Below are positions 1-12,400 of a stretch of 64,000 bases of DNA, in pieces. Origin of the DNA: Ampullaceana balthica (Eukaryota > Mollusca > Gastropoda > Lymnaeidae). A model generated the notes under the pieces. That model saw nothing but the letters and a program-made list of their open reading frames with translations, ran no database searches and was not told the DNA's origin. The position numbers and the translations under genes are program-made. Location of the stretch: the NCBI GenBank assembly GCA_944989445.1, contig CALYLW010000316.1, positions 1,013,098-1,077,097 on the forward strand, read 5' to 3'. Positions within the stretch are counted from its first letter, which is position 1; every line of letters starts with the position of its first letter.

Positions 1-338
1 TCAGATGCGTTGAGCTTACAAGAGCCAAGTCATCTGCAAAGTCAAGGTCTTCCAATGTATTGTTTTTTATCCATTTGATGCCTAATCCGGCATCTGTGCA
101 TTTTCGTATGACCCAATCAATTGCTATTCCAAATAACATTGGTGACATAACACATCCTTGCTTCACACCTGTTTCGACTGGGAACCAGTCAGCATTTCTG
201 GCTTCAGTTTTCACACAGCAAAGTGAATCTGCATAAAAAGCTTTTATAATGTTCACGTATTTTGTTGGGAAACCATAGATATTAAGAAGTTTCCAGAGCG
301 TAGGTCGGTGGAGGCTGTTGAACATGTTGAAAATGAAA
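1..338 (-). pseudogene. LINE reverse transcriptase fragment, cut by window edge
   Basis: The minus strand reads through without a stop from about 338 to the left edge. It encodes a non-LTR retrotransposon reverse transcriptase core: a segment starting FNSLHRPTLWKLLNIYG, then a GVKQGCVMSP block, and the catalytic FADD box (DLDFADDLAL) near position 20. The style matches RTE/Jockey-like LINEs common in invertebrates. The 5' part is missing at 338, where the match stops abruptly, as expected for a 5'-truncated copy. The 3' part lies outside the window. Confidence 0.85.
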
Positions 339-879
339 ATAAATTTTTTTGAGTCACAGATTCTTAACATAGTGCTTTAAATAAAAAAAATTTAAAAGAA
401 AAACAAAGTAGAAAGGTAACAAATGCTTTGTGTGTTGTTTTGATGGCTGTTGGTAAACCCCAGGCTCTACTATAATATTTACAGACCCATCAAAATTATA
501 ATTAGCACAGTACTGTGTACCAAAACCTAATGTCCTGATTGGCCACTCATACACAAATGAAAGACATGATACGCTGTAGTCATTTCTGCGTGTCCTTTAT
601 CAGATAAGTTGAATGACACCCACTTATTTTAAATTAATAGACTTAAGGCATACAAGATTAATTCTTAGTCATTTTATCTGAAATCTGGCTGCTTCTTAAC
701 ACATGCTATATCCTGAATGTGAAGAGTACATTTTATCATGGTTTGGTGAGACTATTGAAATGCATGACAAGGAGTGTTTTAATTACTAGTCACACTTAAT
801 GAATGTAAATGGGGTGGGTATACAGGGATATTGTCATATTAATATATTAATACAACTCACACTTTCTGAGCAAATGTTG

Positions 880-948
880 ACTAATAAAATTTATATAGTG
901 CAGTACCCCAGCAACCAGCTGGGCTCACAGCACTTCAAATTAATAGTA
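880..948 (-). mobile_element. Detached 3' tail of L2/CR1-like LINE (family B)
   Basis: Read on the minus strand, this has the same 3' terminal layout as the better-preserved family B copies at 50114-50160: an outer stem, an inner CCCAGC/GCTGGG stem, then TATATAAAT. Only the tail is left, which could be a very short LINE copy or a SINE that borrowed the tail. It abuts the TIR element that starts at 958. Confidence 0.55.
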
Positions 949-957
949 ACACATATA

Positions 958-1782
958 CAGTGGTACCTCAGTATACATCCTTAATCCATTCTAGACCCTT
1001 GGACTTATACCAAACTTATTTTTCCCATAAGAAATAAGGGGAAAATGAATAATCAGTTCCCATTAAAAAAATCATATTGTTATTGTCATACTATATATTT
1101 ATTGACTTGGTTGTAATAAAATAAAATAATAATATAATAAAATAATTTTAACACTGCTTAATACTACATAAATAAAAAGAACGCAGACAATGTTTTGTTC
1201 TCTTTTTCTCTTATCCAAATCAAAGGCAGTTTTTCATCATGCTCTAATGTCCCTGATTTTTGTTTTGTAACCCATTTCACCTGCTTTGCAACATTAGTGG
1301 TTTAATTATGTCTTTGTTTTTCACAATCATAGAAATCATCATTCTCTGCTTTCGGTAAGCTGTAACCAAGTCCCAGATACGCATGCCATAGTTATCCTTT
1401 CCAAAAATCTCTTTTTTCAACACCATGGTGATCCTTACTACTTTTTTCATTGCATGGCTCCTCTCAATAACTTTCAAAGACCTCTTGGTTGGCGGATTTA
1501 CTAAAAATTTACGAGAAAAACACAAAATTACGTGAAAATTCAGTTACTTTGCCAGTCGTTCAGTGTACGGTATCAACTGCCGTACTAACATACAAGAGTA
1601 TGGCGCTGTGTTTTGTGATTCATACAAGTTAAGCATGCGCGCTTTGTTATTTTGACTCATACACCTTCTTGCGGTTCGTATTCCAAATGAAGGTCGGATA
1701 CCAAGCAAAATATTTAACGTCAAAACAGGACACATATCAAGTTGGACTTATTCCAAAGCAGACGTATACCGAGGTACTACTG
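958..1782. mobile_element. Non-autonomous TIR element, Tc1/mariner (pogo/Tigger)-like
   Basis: The left end reads CAGTGGTACCTCAGTATAC and the right end, reverse complemented, CAGTAGTACCTCGGTATAC. The inverted match runs on over roughly 40 bp with mismatches. A TA dinucleotide flanks both ends (956-957 and 1783-1784). The CAGnnnTACCTCG type of end with a TA duplication is known from pogo/Tigger elements. The 825 bp hold no convincing transposase; the minus-strand frame at 1277-1525 shows no DDE motifs. Confidence 0.65.
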
Positions 1783-1996
1783 TATTTATAAATGCATTCA
1801 ATTTATCATTTATTCCCTAAATACAAAAAAACATGATGACATGATGGTGCACATAAGCTACATTTTTCGTTCAGAGAAACTTTTGATTGTTAATTTGGAA
1901 ATTAATCTACCTTATAAAAATTAGTTTAACAAGGAAAATTATAAGTATTTTTAAAAAAATGAATTAATAGTTTGAGATTTAAGCTCTTATGCTTAC

Positions 1997-4900
1997 CAAA
2001 GGAAGCAATCTTCGTATCTCCTCTTTGGTGTCATCAAGGACCTTTTTGTCTTCCAACATTTTTTCAAATGTTGCTGTTTTTTAAAAAAATAAAGAAATGG
2101 ATTAATTATAATAATACAGTACTGAACATTTCATAAGAGCACTTCATAAATGGGCATGTAGCTTATAAGTCAAAAAATAATTTTTAGAAGGAATTTTCAT
2201 GGGAAATCAAAATAACACTCGCAGTAAGATTAGTGAATACATTTTTAAATATTTTTCTAACTATGGATTACAAAATTAATTTACAATTATTTATAATATT
2301 TAGTTATTAATAATTCAAAATAAATTTTAATTTTTGATTCCCAGAGTAAAAATAAAAAATTATTTTAACATTTTTATAAATACTGTACCCCAACACAAAT
2401 ATCTGGAGATTTCAGGAAGATGAAGGGAATTAAATACATTAAATTATTAAAATTAAACCATTTACATTTATTGGTTTTATAATACCCACTAGTGTATATG
2501 TTTAGATTTGAGACAATTCATAAGGTATTATTAATGTTTTATTAGAATTACATTGTCAAGATTAAGGTCGGTAAATGTTGACTGGTCCTAAAATCAGAAC
2601 CAAATAAATTTAACTTCCATTTATCTGTATTAGTGGCATTTTATGGAGTGTTTAGTCAGTAAAATCTTAAAACAACCATTAAATTTAAATCGTGCGAGTT
2701 GGCAATAAAAATAACATGGCCTTTTAACAGACAAAATTCCCCTTTTCCTCACTGTTTACTCCCAAGGCTCATGATTTTTTTTTAAAAATTCATGTGTTAA
2801 TGGGAAAGAGAGGTAAACATGATGTCATCATCATCTGGTGAGTGTCTGTGTGTGTGTGTGCAATAGTTTCTAAATTTATAATATTCTTGAGTGGTTTAAA
2901 AAAACTAAGGAAAAAATCTCACTACAGCTAACCAATGCATAATAGTGACAGGTCCTCAAATTCAAACTTAATCTATTGTTATATTTTATACACAGGTTGT
3001 TAGAGGTTAACCTGTCCTAAGAGCAAGACCGATTGACCGTAACTTCAATTAGTCCCCATTAGCTTATTACCCAGAGTTTATTTTTTGATGCATTAATGGT
3101 CAAGATGCAAGGCAGCATACAGAGCTAACACATGAGCAACTGTGACATCAAAGCACCTTCTTAATATTCCTGTATATATATATATATAATATACACTTCA
3201 TTACTGCTAATCAAATTTGGCTAATGAATGATATTTCAATTCTTTTTTTTAATTTGCTGAGATGCCAAGGCACAGTATGAGAGTGGCATTGACGTCAAAG
3301 CGCTTTTGATGGGAACAGTGGTCAAGGCAGCGAGAATTGCTAGTACTATTACAAGAGTCATTTGACAGATGTAGGAAAGATATCTTGCTATCGCTAACGG
3401 ACGGTTAGACGATCCTTAAATTCGCATTTGCTCTTATAGTGACAAATTTTCTGCTAAAAACCTGAACATCAAACATATTTGAATTAAAATTACCACCATA
3501 TTGATATCAAATCTGATGTTTAAACAAAATTATTTGGTACGCGTTGGAAGAGGAGTGCAGCGAGTATAGTGCAAAACCCCAAATTTGAACAGTAAAAGTA
3601 GGGGGTAGTCTTGTGCGCCACAAAATACAGAAATTCTGGGGGGTTGATGATTAAAAGTATTATGGCATTAAAAAAATCCTAATTTATGATCACTGTTAAT
3701 CACTGTTTGCTCCATAAGCTCATGGTTTTATTAAAATAATAATTATTTTTTAAAATTTGCCTAGTTGAAGGGCATGACACAAGAGGTTAACACAAGAGGG
3801 GTAAAACGATGACCCTAATGGATGAGGCGTGGTTAAATTTTGTACATTCTCTTGTAGGTTTTTAAAACTAAGGAAAAATACATTGCTACCTCTAACATGC
3901 GGTTAACCAGTCTTTTTGAAACGGTTAACCGATCCTAAAAAACAAATGGCCCTAACAATCTTATTTTATAAAGTTATATAAAAAGGGTGGCATTATATAT
4001 TTAAATTTGTGTCTGTTATTTTCACTGATAATGGGAGAAGAGGCTTAATTATATACACTACATAACAACATAAGATGATTGCACATTTGTAAGCTTATTT
4101 TTCAAGTAAAATTTGTGTAAAACTGACATGGTGAAATATTTTTTCTTAATTAGCTAAATAAGGTTGTCAATGGTTAAATGGTCCTAAGTCCAGGACCTAT
4201 TTATCTGGACCAGTTAACCACAACTACAATGTGTCTGTGTTAGCTTATTACCCAAAGTTCATTTTTTTAAAAACCTTAAAAACAAAAACTAAATTTCAAT
4301 ATAATCCCTGGGGAGTTGATACTGAAAAATAATATTTTTTTAAAAATAATTTATCATCACTGATCAATTTTATCATAATTTTAACTCATAAATTATTATA
4401 TTTTTTTAATAGTTCAATGAGCGGTGGTTAGATCAAGAGCTTTTGATGTCAGATAGTGATGATGCAGAGGGCAAGACCCTCTGAATACTGCATGAGCGAT
4501 TGCTTCTAAATCTGTTACTTTTTCTTGTAGTTGTAGGTCTTTTTTGTACGATTAACCAGTCTTCCAAATGAGCAGTCTTAACTACCTTAGTCAAAATGGT
4601 TTTTCCCTAGACTCACTTCTGCCAATTTTTTACCTTCAATGAGGTGATCAGCTCTGAAACATTCTCCTGTTTTCAAATCTTTCACCATGTAATCTTGAAA
4701 TCGGTCCACATGGCCTGATGCCCTATAAGATAAATTAAAAACCAAATGTTTAATCAAATGGCTCCTTATAAGTACATTTTAATTTCAAATAATAAAAAAA
4801 CTAAAATCAAATATCTTTTGTAATACCTCAATGTAATTTTTTAAAGTAGGTAATTTTTTTAAAGTTTAATTGAAAAACTCATAAGGTAATAACTAACTTC

Positions 4901-7900
4901 AGAACTGGTTCAGGGGTGAGCATGGCTGTGTCTACTTCCAGCATCTGCTCTTCCAGAATAAAGTGTTTTCTCCATGCCTGAAGTAGATTAGCTTTCATAG
5001 CACAACCCATTGGGCCAAAGTCATAAAGACCATTGACACCTGCAAAAAAATAATTGACATTCAAAATTCACTTCTTCCTCCAAATTCATTGCTTAAGATT
5101 TAGACATTCAGGAGCCTTTACATTTATAAAAAGTTTATTTATTGAACAATCTTTACTTAATGTTTTTCATATTGCTCATGATGGTATTGTGCAGAAAAGA
5201 ATATGGGATACTTCAGTTTAAAAAGGCTCATTTTTTTCTTTTCAAAATTCAATTATTATTTTATTTTTTAAAAATAATTACTAGTTATCACATTCAAAAA
5301 GATCAATATAAATCTGATTTAGGAGCTTAAAATAATTTAAACAAATCATAGCGCTCACACTGCACAGAGGTAGCTACAGTTAATCTATGAGATTGGATTA
5401 ATAAAAAAAAACGTAAAAAAAGTTTTTGACTAAATTTTTTTATATATGAGACATAACTAAAAGAATGTTCATTATAATATGCATCGCACGATAATCTAAA
5501 AATCCAAAATTTTAGTTATGTCTCAAATATATAAAGGATTTACAGTCTGCCTGCTAAATTTCAGCTCGATTTGATCACGGGAAAAGGGTTTTAAAACATG
5601 TTTAACATAGTGCGCACCGCGAGACAGATGAGCAGTTAATGGCATTTACATATAGGGAATATATTTTTAAAAAGTATCGTCAATATAATACGCACCGCAT
5701 AGGGCAACAGGAAAGTATTGAAAAGGACGTTCAATATAATACGCACCCCGACACTCAAGTACAAAAATTAACATGCTACATATAGATAAATAGAGATAAT
5801 CTAAAATTTATTAATTTAATTACAGTATATTCGATCGATCTGAAAGTTTGATACATCATTTTTAGCATCGGCTGGAGTCTGCCTGCAAAATTTCAGCTCG
5901 CTAGCATACGAGGAAGTGGGTTAAAAATCTATCCAAAGTTTTTTCGGCATTCAAGGCATCAATCAAGCAAGCAGACGCCACGAGTTAATAAAAAGGATTT
6001 AAAAATAACAAAACAAACGTAACAAAGCTGTAAGCAAAAAAAAATTTCTCCTTAAAAAAAAACAGTGTGGTATAAATTTTAAAAAATGCATACAAAATTA
6101 ATCCAAAAAATGTGTTAAGATAATATATTTTAAAAGTACATACCCCCATAAATGGCAAATGACTGGTCAAAGAAAAACTTTTGCTTCAAAAGATCTTCCA
6201 TCTTTAATCTATCAAAAGATTCCTTTGGAGACAGTTCAAGTTCCTGTAAATAAAATACATCATGTATTCATAACTATAAAAATATTGTGATAATATTTAG
6301 GGGTCTACCGATATGCATTTTTGCGAATATTGCCGATACCGATATTACCTATATTTTTTTTGCCGATATGAGAATTTGTTAAAACAAAAACCAGCGGTCA
6401 TATTTGATGACGTCATTCTTAAATTTATCACTCGTAATTATGTATCTTTTATATTAGGGGACTACACATATGCATTTTTGCCAATATTACCGATAATATT
6501 TTCCCATATGAGTGCCGATACGATTATTTGATAGGACACAAAAACGGCGGTCATATTTGATGATGTCATTCTTAAATTTATCACTCGGAATTATTTATAT
6601 TTTATAATTTAGGGTCTACCGATATGCAGTTTTGCCGATATTAACAATTTCTTTTTGCCGAAACGAAGTTTCTGATGTGTTTACAAGTTCCAGATCATGA
6701 CCTACATAGGACTCATGACAAACCGAACCGTCCTTTATAAAAATGTACAAGCAAAATTAGGAACTCCTTGTGAAACTTCAACTTTGACTCATAATTATTA
6801 ATTCTAACAAATAGATTAATGGCTTTTGCACACGGCCACCTTTTATGAATGAAAAAATGAGAACAAAGTACATTAATAGTAATAGAGTGAAAATGAGGTT
6901 GAAGGATGAATTGTTGCCAATGACAACAAGTCTGCACACGGTAAATTTTGTTATTCCATACAAACGAAATATTTTACACATCTGCGATTCTGCGTGCATC
7001 TTTGCTATTAGAGCAATTACGTGAACATAATTTTTCATGTTATCCATTTATTAGAGCAATTACAGTATACTTGGCATTGGCACTATTTACACCGTATTTC
7101 GGAGCATACGAAAATCGGCTGATACCTAAACAATATCATAGCACATGGCATACTGTATCGTGGCTGTACATATTAATACTAGGACTCTTTTGGCTACTTC
7201 AATACCGGTATCGGGGTCGATATATTAATTTGTCGAGATATTGTAAATCTAAATGATAGTTTTTTTTCTTCTTTTTTTTTAAAAATTTTTATTTGACTTA
7301 AAAAAAAATATTGGTGACGTCAATATCGGTATCTTTACAAGCTACTGATACCGATATTGCCAATATCCAGATATCGGTGCCGATATATCGGTAGACCCCT
7401 AATGACCCCTATTGTTATACTACTATATCGCAACCTTATTTTTAAAAAACTTATAAAATCAATTAGAAAAAAAAGAATGCAACAAAACTTTTTGATGAAT
7501 AGTTCAAAGAATACAAAAATGATTTAATAAAAACTTAGATAAATATTGTGGTATTCAATAATATAAAAATTTAACACCAAATTACCTTATCTTCCAAAGC
7601 CTTTTTTCTATGTTTGAGCTCAGCAACAGCTCTTTGTAAATCAATGTCACCAGCTCCATCGGCTTTCAACTGTTTCACAATATCACCCTGTATTGATGAA
7701 TTATTTTTTTTTAATAAATAATTTTCTGGTTGGATTTTTTGGTACTGACAAGTAATGTAATTTTGGGATACATATCTAAAACTTGTATCTTTCTTTTTGT
7801 TAAAACCTATTTAAAAAATTTTAAATGTCAAAGAAAAATCAAACATGCTTGCTCAAGTCGATGCCAGAAATAGTCAGTAAAAAAAAATCGCCAACAGTGC

Positions 7901-10900
7901 AACCCTTGGTCTTACAGATAATTTTTTTTAAAAAGTTGTTGCCATGTTCATAATGAAATCACTATCAATGTATCAGTTTTTGCAGGACTTTCCATGCCAT
8001 ATCAAGTATCAAGTCATGCATCAGGAATGAAAGTTTTTATATTACAGTTGAACACGGTTAAGTCGACGGCGTTGGGGTATGAAAAATGGCACAGAGATAA
8101 CCGATTATCGAGTTAAACGAAAACCAATATGGTGGCAAAATATTAACATGCGCTTGAATTTTTTTTAAATACATTACATGATTTGCGTTAATTAGTGGTG
8201 GGACAATAAATCGGAATCGTATCGGAGTAACGGGACCCTATTTCTTCACTCTTTCCTAAGGTTGTTAAGACAGTTCGTTTTTAAGGACCGTTTAAGTTTA
8301 AATATAAAGCTTTGACTCGTTAGCGCAGTTTTTTTTCCCTAGTACATAACTATAACTATTTCATCTACTCCTGCCCGCCACGTCGCCGCATGCGCGGGCC
8401 GCTGGAGACGTATTTTTCTCTCTTGCGGTGATTCCCAGATTGAGCAATACTGTGCACTTGCGTGACTTTCTTTTCAAGCTACACAAATAAATACCAGTGT
8501 AACCTACACATTCCCTCATTGTCCCTGAACCATTTTCTTCCAAACCATCTCATTTGGGTCCGTCCCCCCAGCTTACAATGGACTCAGAATTCCTTCAGTA
8601 ACTTGATGCTAATCGGACTAACCAACAACAATGGTGTGGGAGATTGAGAGAGGGGGTTAGCTAGCATAAACGTAACCAATCTTAAAACTTTTTATAAGAC
8701 GCTCGCGAAAATACGGAAGTGAGATGGTGAGTGGTAACGATAAGTAACATTTTCAAAAGCTGGCGATTTAAGTTAGTAACACAGCGCTGAGAGCAAGCGG
8801 GCTGTGACGTCACCAGCACACCTGGCAAGGCTGAAATTTAATGGGTGGCCTTGTTGGTTATAAAATAACTAAAAATTTCAAAAGCTGGTGATTGGCATAG
8901 TACCAGAAGCAACACAGCGCTGAACGCAAACAGGCTGTGACGTCACCAGAAGACCTTGCAAGAACAAAATTTAATGTGTGGCCTTGTTGGTTATAACAAA
9001 TCGATAACTAGGAATTTCAAAAGCTGGTGATTGCCATAGTACCAGAAGCAACACAGCGCTGAGAGCTAAACGCAAGCGGGCTGTGACGTCACCAGCAGAC
9101 CCTGGTGAGGCACAAACTTGGTGCCTTCCCTTGGTTATAAAAAATAATAGCTAAAATTTTCAAAAGCTGGCGATTGGTCATGGGGATCGAGATAACCAAT
9201 GTTAAGTGGCAAATTTGACCCTTTTTTGTGCTCGTGTTATGAGGTTTCGGAGACTAAAAAAAATCGAATTAAAAGATGAGAAAATGCTAAGACAAAGAGA
9301 GAATTTGGCGGTTCCAATAAAAAATGTCGACTTAATAGGGTGGGCGAGTTAACCGAGCTCGAGTTAAGTGGGTTCGACTGTATTAATATTTTTTTTTAGA
9401 AAAAGAAGGGTAAATTAAAACTAGATTCTATATATATTTTAATTGCTGTATAAATATTAAAATTGAGAATGAAAATGTAAATTATTTAACCACCAAGGAT
9501 TTATGATTGTCTTAATCCAGTTGACAGCTTGGTGATTACATGGCATAATGACTATTAATGTGTTAAACTATCAATAAATCAACATTGATTTGATTAATCT
9601 ATCTGATTTCAAATAGACCCTAGCGTAAATACTAATTTATTGAAATTGAAGTTCCTACTATGTCTGGGCATATTTTATTAAGCACGACATTCACTCACAA
9701 TGAATTGTCAGCTTAGTTTTAGTTAAGTTAGGATTTAGTGTTTACAGTTTAGTGAAGAGTGTTTTACACTTTTTTTAGTCTTAGTTATACTCAGTTACTA
9801 CTACTACTATATTCTTGGTACTGTACACTGTACATAATTAATAATTTTTACTAGTTAATTAGTAAACTATAGATTAAGACTACTAGAGCAAGTCTTAACA
9901 CTTGCAGAATTAGAATCTTAGCAGAAGTTATGCTTACTTAATTTAGGATTTAAAGATATAAACCAATACTAATACTAGTAATACAAGTAATTAAAAGGCC
10001 TAACTAATGATAAGACTAATACTCTAATACCAGATAACTCAGGACTCTGCGAGTCAAGTGTTAATAAGTGTAATTGTTTTTAATTCGTGTTTAGTTTAGG
10101 CTTAGGACTTAGGTAAAATGTTATCTTGTACTGGTGAATGCGTACAAAGCAAACCAAGAACTTTACCATTTGTTCGAAGACTGAAAGACCCACCCATAGC
10201 CACAATGATAAAAAAAGGAAGACCACGCTGGGCAGGACATTTTGAAAGGATGCCAGAATGAGAATGTAGAGTAGGCCTAGTAAAAGTTATTTACACAGTA
10301 GGCTATTTAATGGCAGAAGCCTAGGGGCAGACGACTCACTGGTCGCCCAAGACTGAGGATGATTGATGATGTGGAAATGGACATACACCAGCTGGGTGTT
10401 GGGGAATGGAGGAGGAAAGCTATGGACACTATGGATTCATCCGAATGGAAGGATGTGGTGGAGCAGGCCAGGGCCCTACATGGACATGGGTTGTAGTGAA
10501 AGTTGTAGTGCCATGCCATAGAACATAGATTAAAATTATATCTTCTATCATAGAAGATGTAATTTTAAAAAATGAATGACACATTTTGAATGAGATTAAT
10601 AATGTACAATATAGTATAAGTATTATGATTATTAAGTATACCATAAACATTGTCATTGACATAGGTGTACCTGCTCTTTAACAGATTTCCTCAGAGGTGC
10701 TAAAAGAGCCTCTATTGCTGGATCAGTCATTGCTATTTTTCTTGTAAGCTGAGTTTGACGTGTTCTGCGTTTATTTGTTCCCCAGTTGGTAGTTGAAGCA
10801 CTTCTCTCAATATAGAAAAACGCTGCTACGTTACTAATTGGTGGTCGAATCAATCCGTATAATGGTTTTCGTAAACCAATACAGACTGTTCGTATAACCA

Positions 10901-10916
10901 GATGGTGAAGTTTCAT
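1997..10916 (-). CDS. GARS1: Glycyl-tRNA synthetase (GARS), exons 1-6, 3' part outside window
   Basis: This class II aminoacyl-tRNA synthetase charges tRNA-Gly in cytosol and mitochondria. Six coding exons, all with GT-AG borders and matching phases, lie at 10916-10671, 7687-7586, 6243-6144, 5039-4898, 4722-4634 and 2073-1997, giving about 252 residues. Exon 1 carries a basic, hydrophobic N-terminus like a mitochondrial presequence, then Met63 (codon 10730-10728), the likely cytosolic start. Exons 1-2 form the WHEP helix pair ([12 protein letters not shown] and [20 protein letters not shown]). Exon 3 reads [20 protein letters not shown]. Exon 4 has the class II motif 1 region ([20 protein letters not shown]). 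Exon 5 has [20 protein letters not shown]. Exon 6 ends in the variable insertion ([12 protein letters not shown]). No next exon is visible at 1-1996, so the gene continues to the left. Introns hold transposons and AT/GT microsatellites (about 2848 and 3171). Confidence 0.95.
2540..4570. repeat. Degenerate tandem repeat in a GARS intron
   Basis: Several phrases recur in order: a GGTTAACC-GTCCTAA-like phrase near 3007, 3404, 3900-3930, 4167 and 4550; an ACTGTTTRCTCC-AGCTCATG phrase near 2752 and 3702; and TTAGCTTATTACCCA near 3057 and 4235. The spacing is irregular (roughly 250-500 bp), so it looks like an old, eroded array of a unit several hundred bases long. It fills most of the intron between exons 5 and 6. 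Confidence 0.5.
5400..5998 (-). mobile_element. Subterminal-inverted-repeat element, family A, rearranged copy
   Basis: On the minus strand this begins with an AAATCC-TTATTAACTCGTGGCGTCTGC block, runs through the family's GATCGATCGAAT and GCGTATTATATTGA repeats, and ends near TTTTTACG. An inner piece around 5505-5560 is turned or recombined: it carries TATATAAAGGATTT in the opposite sense. The better copies are at 43637-44640 and 51329-51835. It sits in the GARS intron between exons 3 and 4. Confidence 0.55.
6299..7400. mobile_element. Non-autonomous TIR element (AGGGGTCTACCGATA ends)
   Basis: Both ends read AGGGGTCTACCGATAT when brought to the same strand. The left part repeats internally about every 156 bp (near 6299, 6455 and 6611), each unit holding a GCCGATATT stretch and a GGTCATATTTGATGA-GTCATTC block. 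No clear target duplication was found. Similar GGGGT-CCGATA ends are known among hAT elements, but the family call is open. Frames inside (for example 6948-7256) resemble no protein. It lies in the GARS intron between exons 2 and 3. Confidence 0.6.
8045..9380. mobile_element. Non-autonomous TIR element, Tc1/mariner-like, with internal tandem repeat
   Basis: The ends are CAGTTGAACACGGTTAAGTC and, reverse complemented, CAGTCGAACCCACTTAACTC, flanked by TA on both sides (8043-8044 and 9381-9382). Between about 8745 and 9190 a unit of roughly 125-140 bp is repeated about four times. Each unit carries TTTCAAAAGCTGG, CAACACAGCGCTGA and CTGTGACGTCACCAG. No transposase was seen. It lies in the first GARS intron. 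Confidence 0.65.
9381..10129. other. AT-rich intron sequence, no feature seen
   Basis: This is GARS intron 1 sequence rich in short TTAG/ACTA phrases. No reading frame, RNA gene or terminal repeat could be supported. Confidence 0.5.
10130..10500 (+). pseudogene. LINE C-terminal fragment
   Basis: Plus-strand translation gives [14 protein letters not shown] and, after a break, [19 protein letters not shown] followed by a [13 protein letters not shown] block. This is the usual C-terminal tail of a class of LINE reverse transcriptases ('RWAGHxxRM ... WRxxVEQARAL'). Stops and a short unrelated stretch separate the two parts. It lies within GARS intron 1, antisense to the gene. Confidence 0.75.
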
Positions 10917-12042
10917 CAGCTTTATGAACGCTTTTTTATTTTAAAATGTAGTTATTGCTTATTACTGCGTCACACAAAAATCGAAAGGATTCCTCTTATT
11001 TTTGTTTTAAACTTTGATAATCAATTTGCGTTTTTAATTGATGAAATTTCCTTCTAAAAATTATGTTTTTTAAAATCAAAGAATCTATTCACACCTAACA
11101 GTTCAGATACTGACTGATATATAAAAATATAATAATTACTTAGTACGGTTCCGTTATCTCACATTATTACCCTGTCGAAATTATTAGGAATAGTTATCGA
11201 ACCTTATTTAAAAAATGGCTGCGCCCTTGCGGCATGAAAAAGGAAGTACATGTTATATGTAGTGACGCTAAAATTGTGGATTTAATTAAATTAATTTTTT
11301 GTTCAATTTTATTATTTAAAAAAAATAATTAAATTTAAAAAATAAATTTGGAAGTCTAAAACAGGCCTCATAATAATTATATGAATTTGGTCCATCATGT
11401 TAACAAAACAATAATTTATTCATGCGCACACTCGCACTGAATGTTCCCTTTAAATTAAAATTTAAAAAAAAATTAAACTTTAAAATTTCGAAAGACTCCT
11501 TTAGCCTTTAGTAAGGCCTTTAGTCTTTAGCGCATCTGCTTTGAGTTTGTCGCAGGAAATTTTGACATGGCATGGAAAATTGTCACTAATTGTGTCTTGA
11601 TGGACGCTCCTGTGATGGCTTTTGCTCCTGCCACAGACAATTCCGAAAAACTTTTATTTCTATTTCCGAAATACAGTAGAATTTGGGAGGACTTCAATAA
11701 AAAACAATTATTGAAAAATAGAAATATTCATTTCTCTTCAGCCCCCCCCCCTTTTTTTTCTCTCTCTCTATATACACACACATACACGCAATAAACAGCC
11801 TTAAATTCAACATTCAAGTCTTTCCTAAACCGCAGAAAAATATCAACATAAATGTCATAAAGAAAGTGAAAAAGTCAAAAATATACCTAAATGAATGAAA
11901 GTATTAAATCGGTGATAAAAGATATATTAAAACCCGACAGTGAAAATACTTTACTAAAGTCAGACTAATTGGAACGCTGATTTTAAAATACACTTACTTT
12001 TGAAATAAGCCTCCCTACCGGTGACGGCGTGAACTTCTCACC
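10917..12042. promoter_or_regulatory. Region upstream of the GARS start, promoter presumed
   Basis: The GARS transcription start should lie in this AT-rich stretch, but I can point to no core promoter element. The ATG at 10916 has a poor context (C at -3). A pyrimidine/CA low-complexity run lies at 11738-11792. Nothing else was seen up to the hAT-type element at 12043. Confidence 0.3.
11738..11792. repeat. Low-complexity C/T then CT/CA run
   Basis: A poly-C stretch, a poly-T stretch, CT repeats and CACATA repeats follow directly on each other. Confidence 0.8.
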
Positions 12043-12279
12043 CAGTGTCGTAGCGAGAGGGGGCAAGGGGCAAATGCCCCGGGCGGCACGTTTTTAGGGG
12101 CGTCAAATTTCTCCTAGTTAATTGCATCAAAGAACAATTTTAAAAGAAAGAGGATATTTTTTATCAAAATAAAATTAAAACCATATAAGAAATTGTTAAA
12201 AGAAATAAAGGAACTATCCTAAAACATTTTAACATTACAACTGCTAACAAACATTTAAACTCCATATTGGATATAAATT

Positions 12280-12400
12280 CTAATAATAATAATGATAATA
12301 ATAAAATTATATTTTATATAGTGCTGTATCCCAGTAAGGAACTCGGCTCACAGCGCTTTACATGAACATGGTAAGAATAAGATACATATAAATATTAAAT
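12280..12400 (-). mobile_element. 3' tail of LINE family B
   Basis: On the minus strand this shows AGCGCTGTGAGCC, ACTGGGATACAGC and TATATAAAAT followed by ATTATTATT repeats, the same 3' end as at 50114-50170. It sits in the left arm of hAT-C. Confidence 0.6.

Noticed and set aside
1277..1525. 82-codon minus-strand frame inside the pogo-like element as a transposase remnant
   Set aside because: No DDE or HTH wording could be recognised; the similarity is too weak to call.
1..1996. A seventh GARS exon to the left of 1997
   Set aside because: No stretch encoding the expected conserved region (for example a PGYLRPETAQG-like block) was found, so the next exon must lie outside the window.
6948..7256. 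102-codon plus-strand frame
   Set aside because: It lies inside a TIR element with unrelated overlapping frames on the minus strand and has no recognisable domain.
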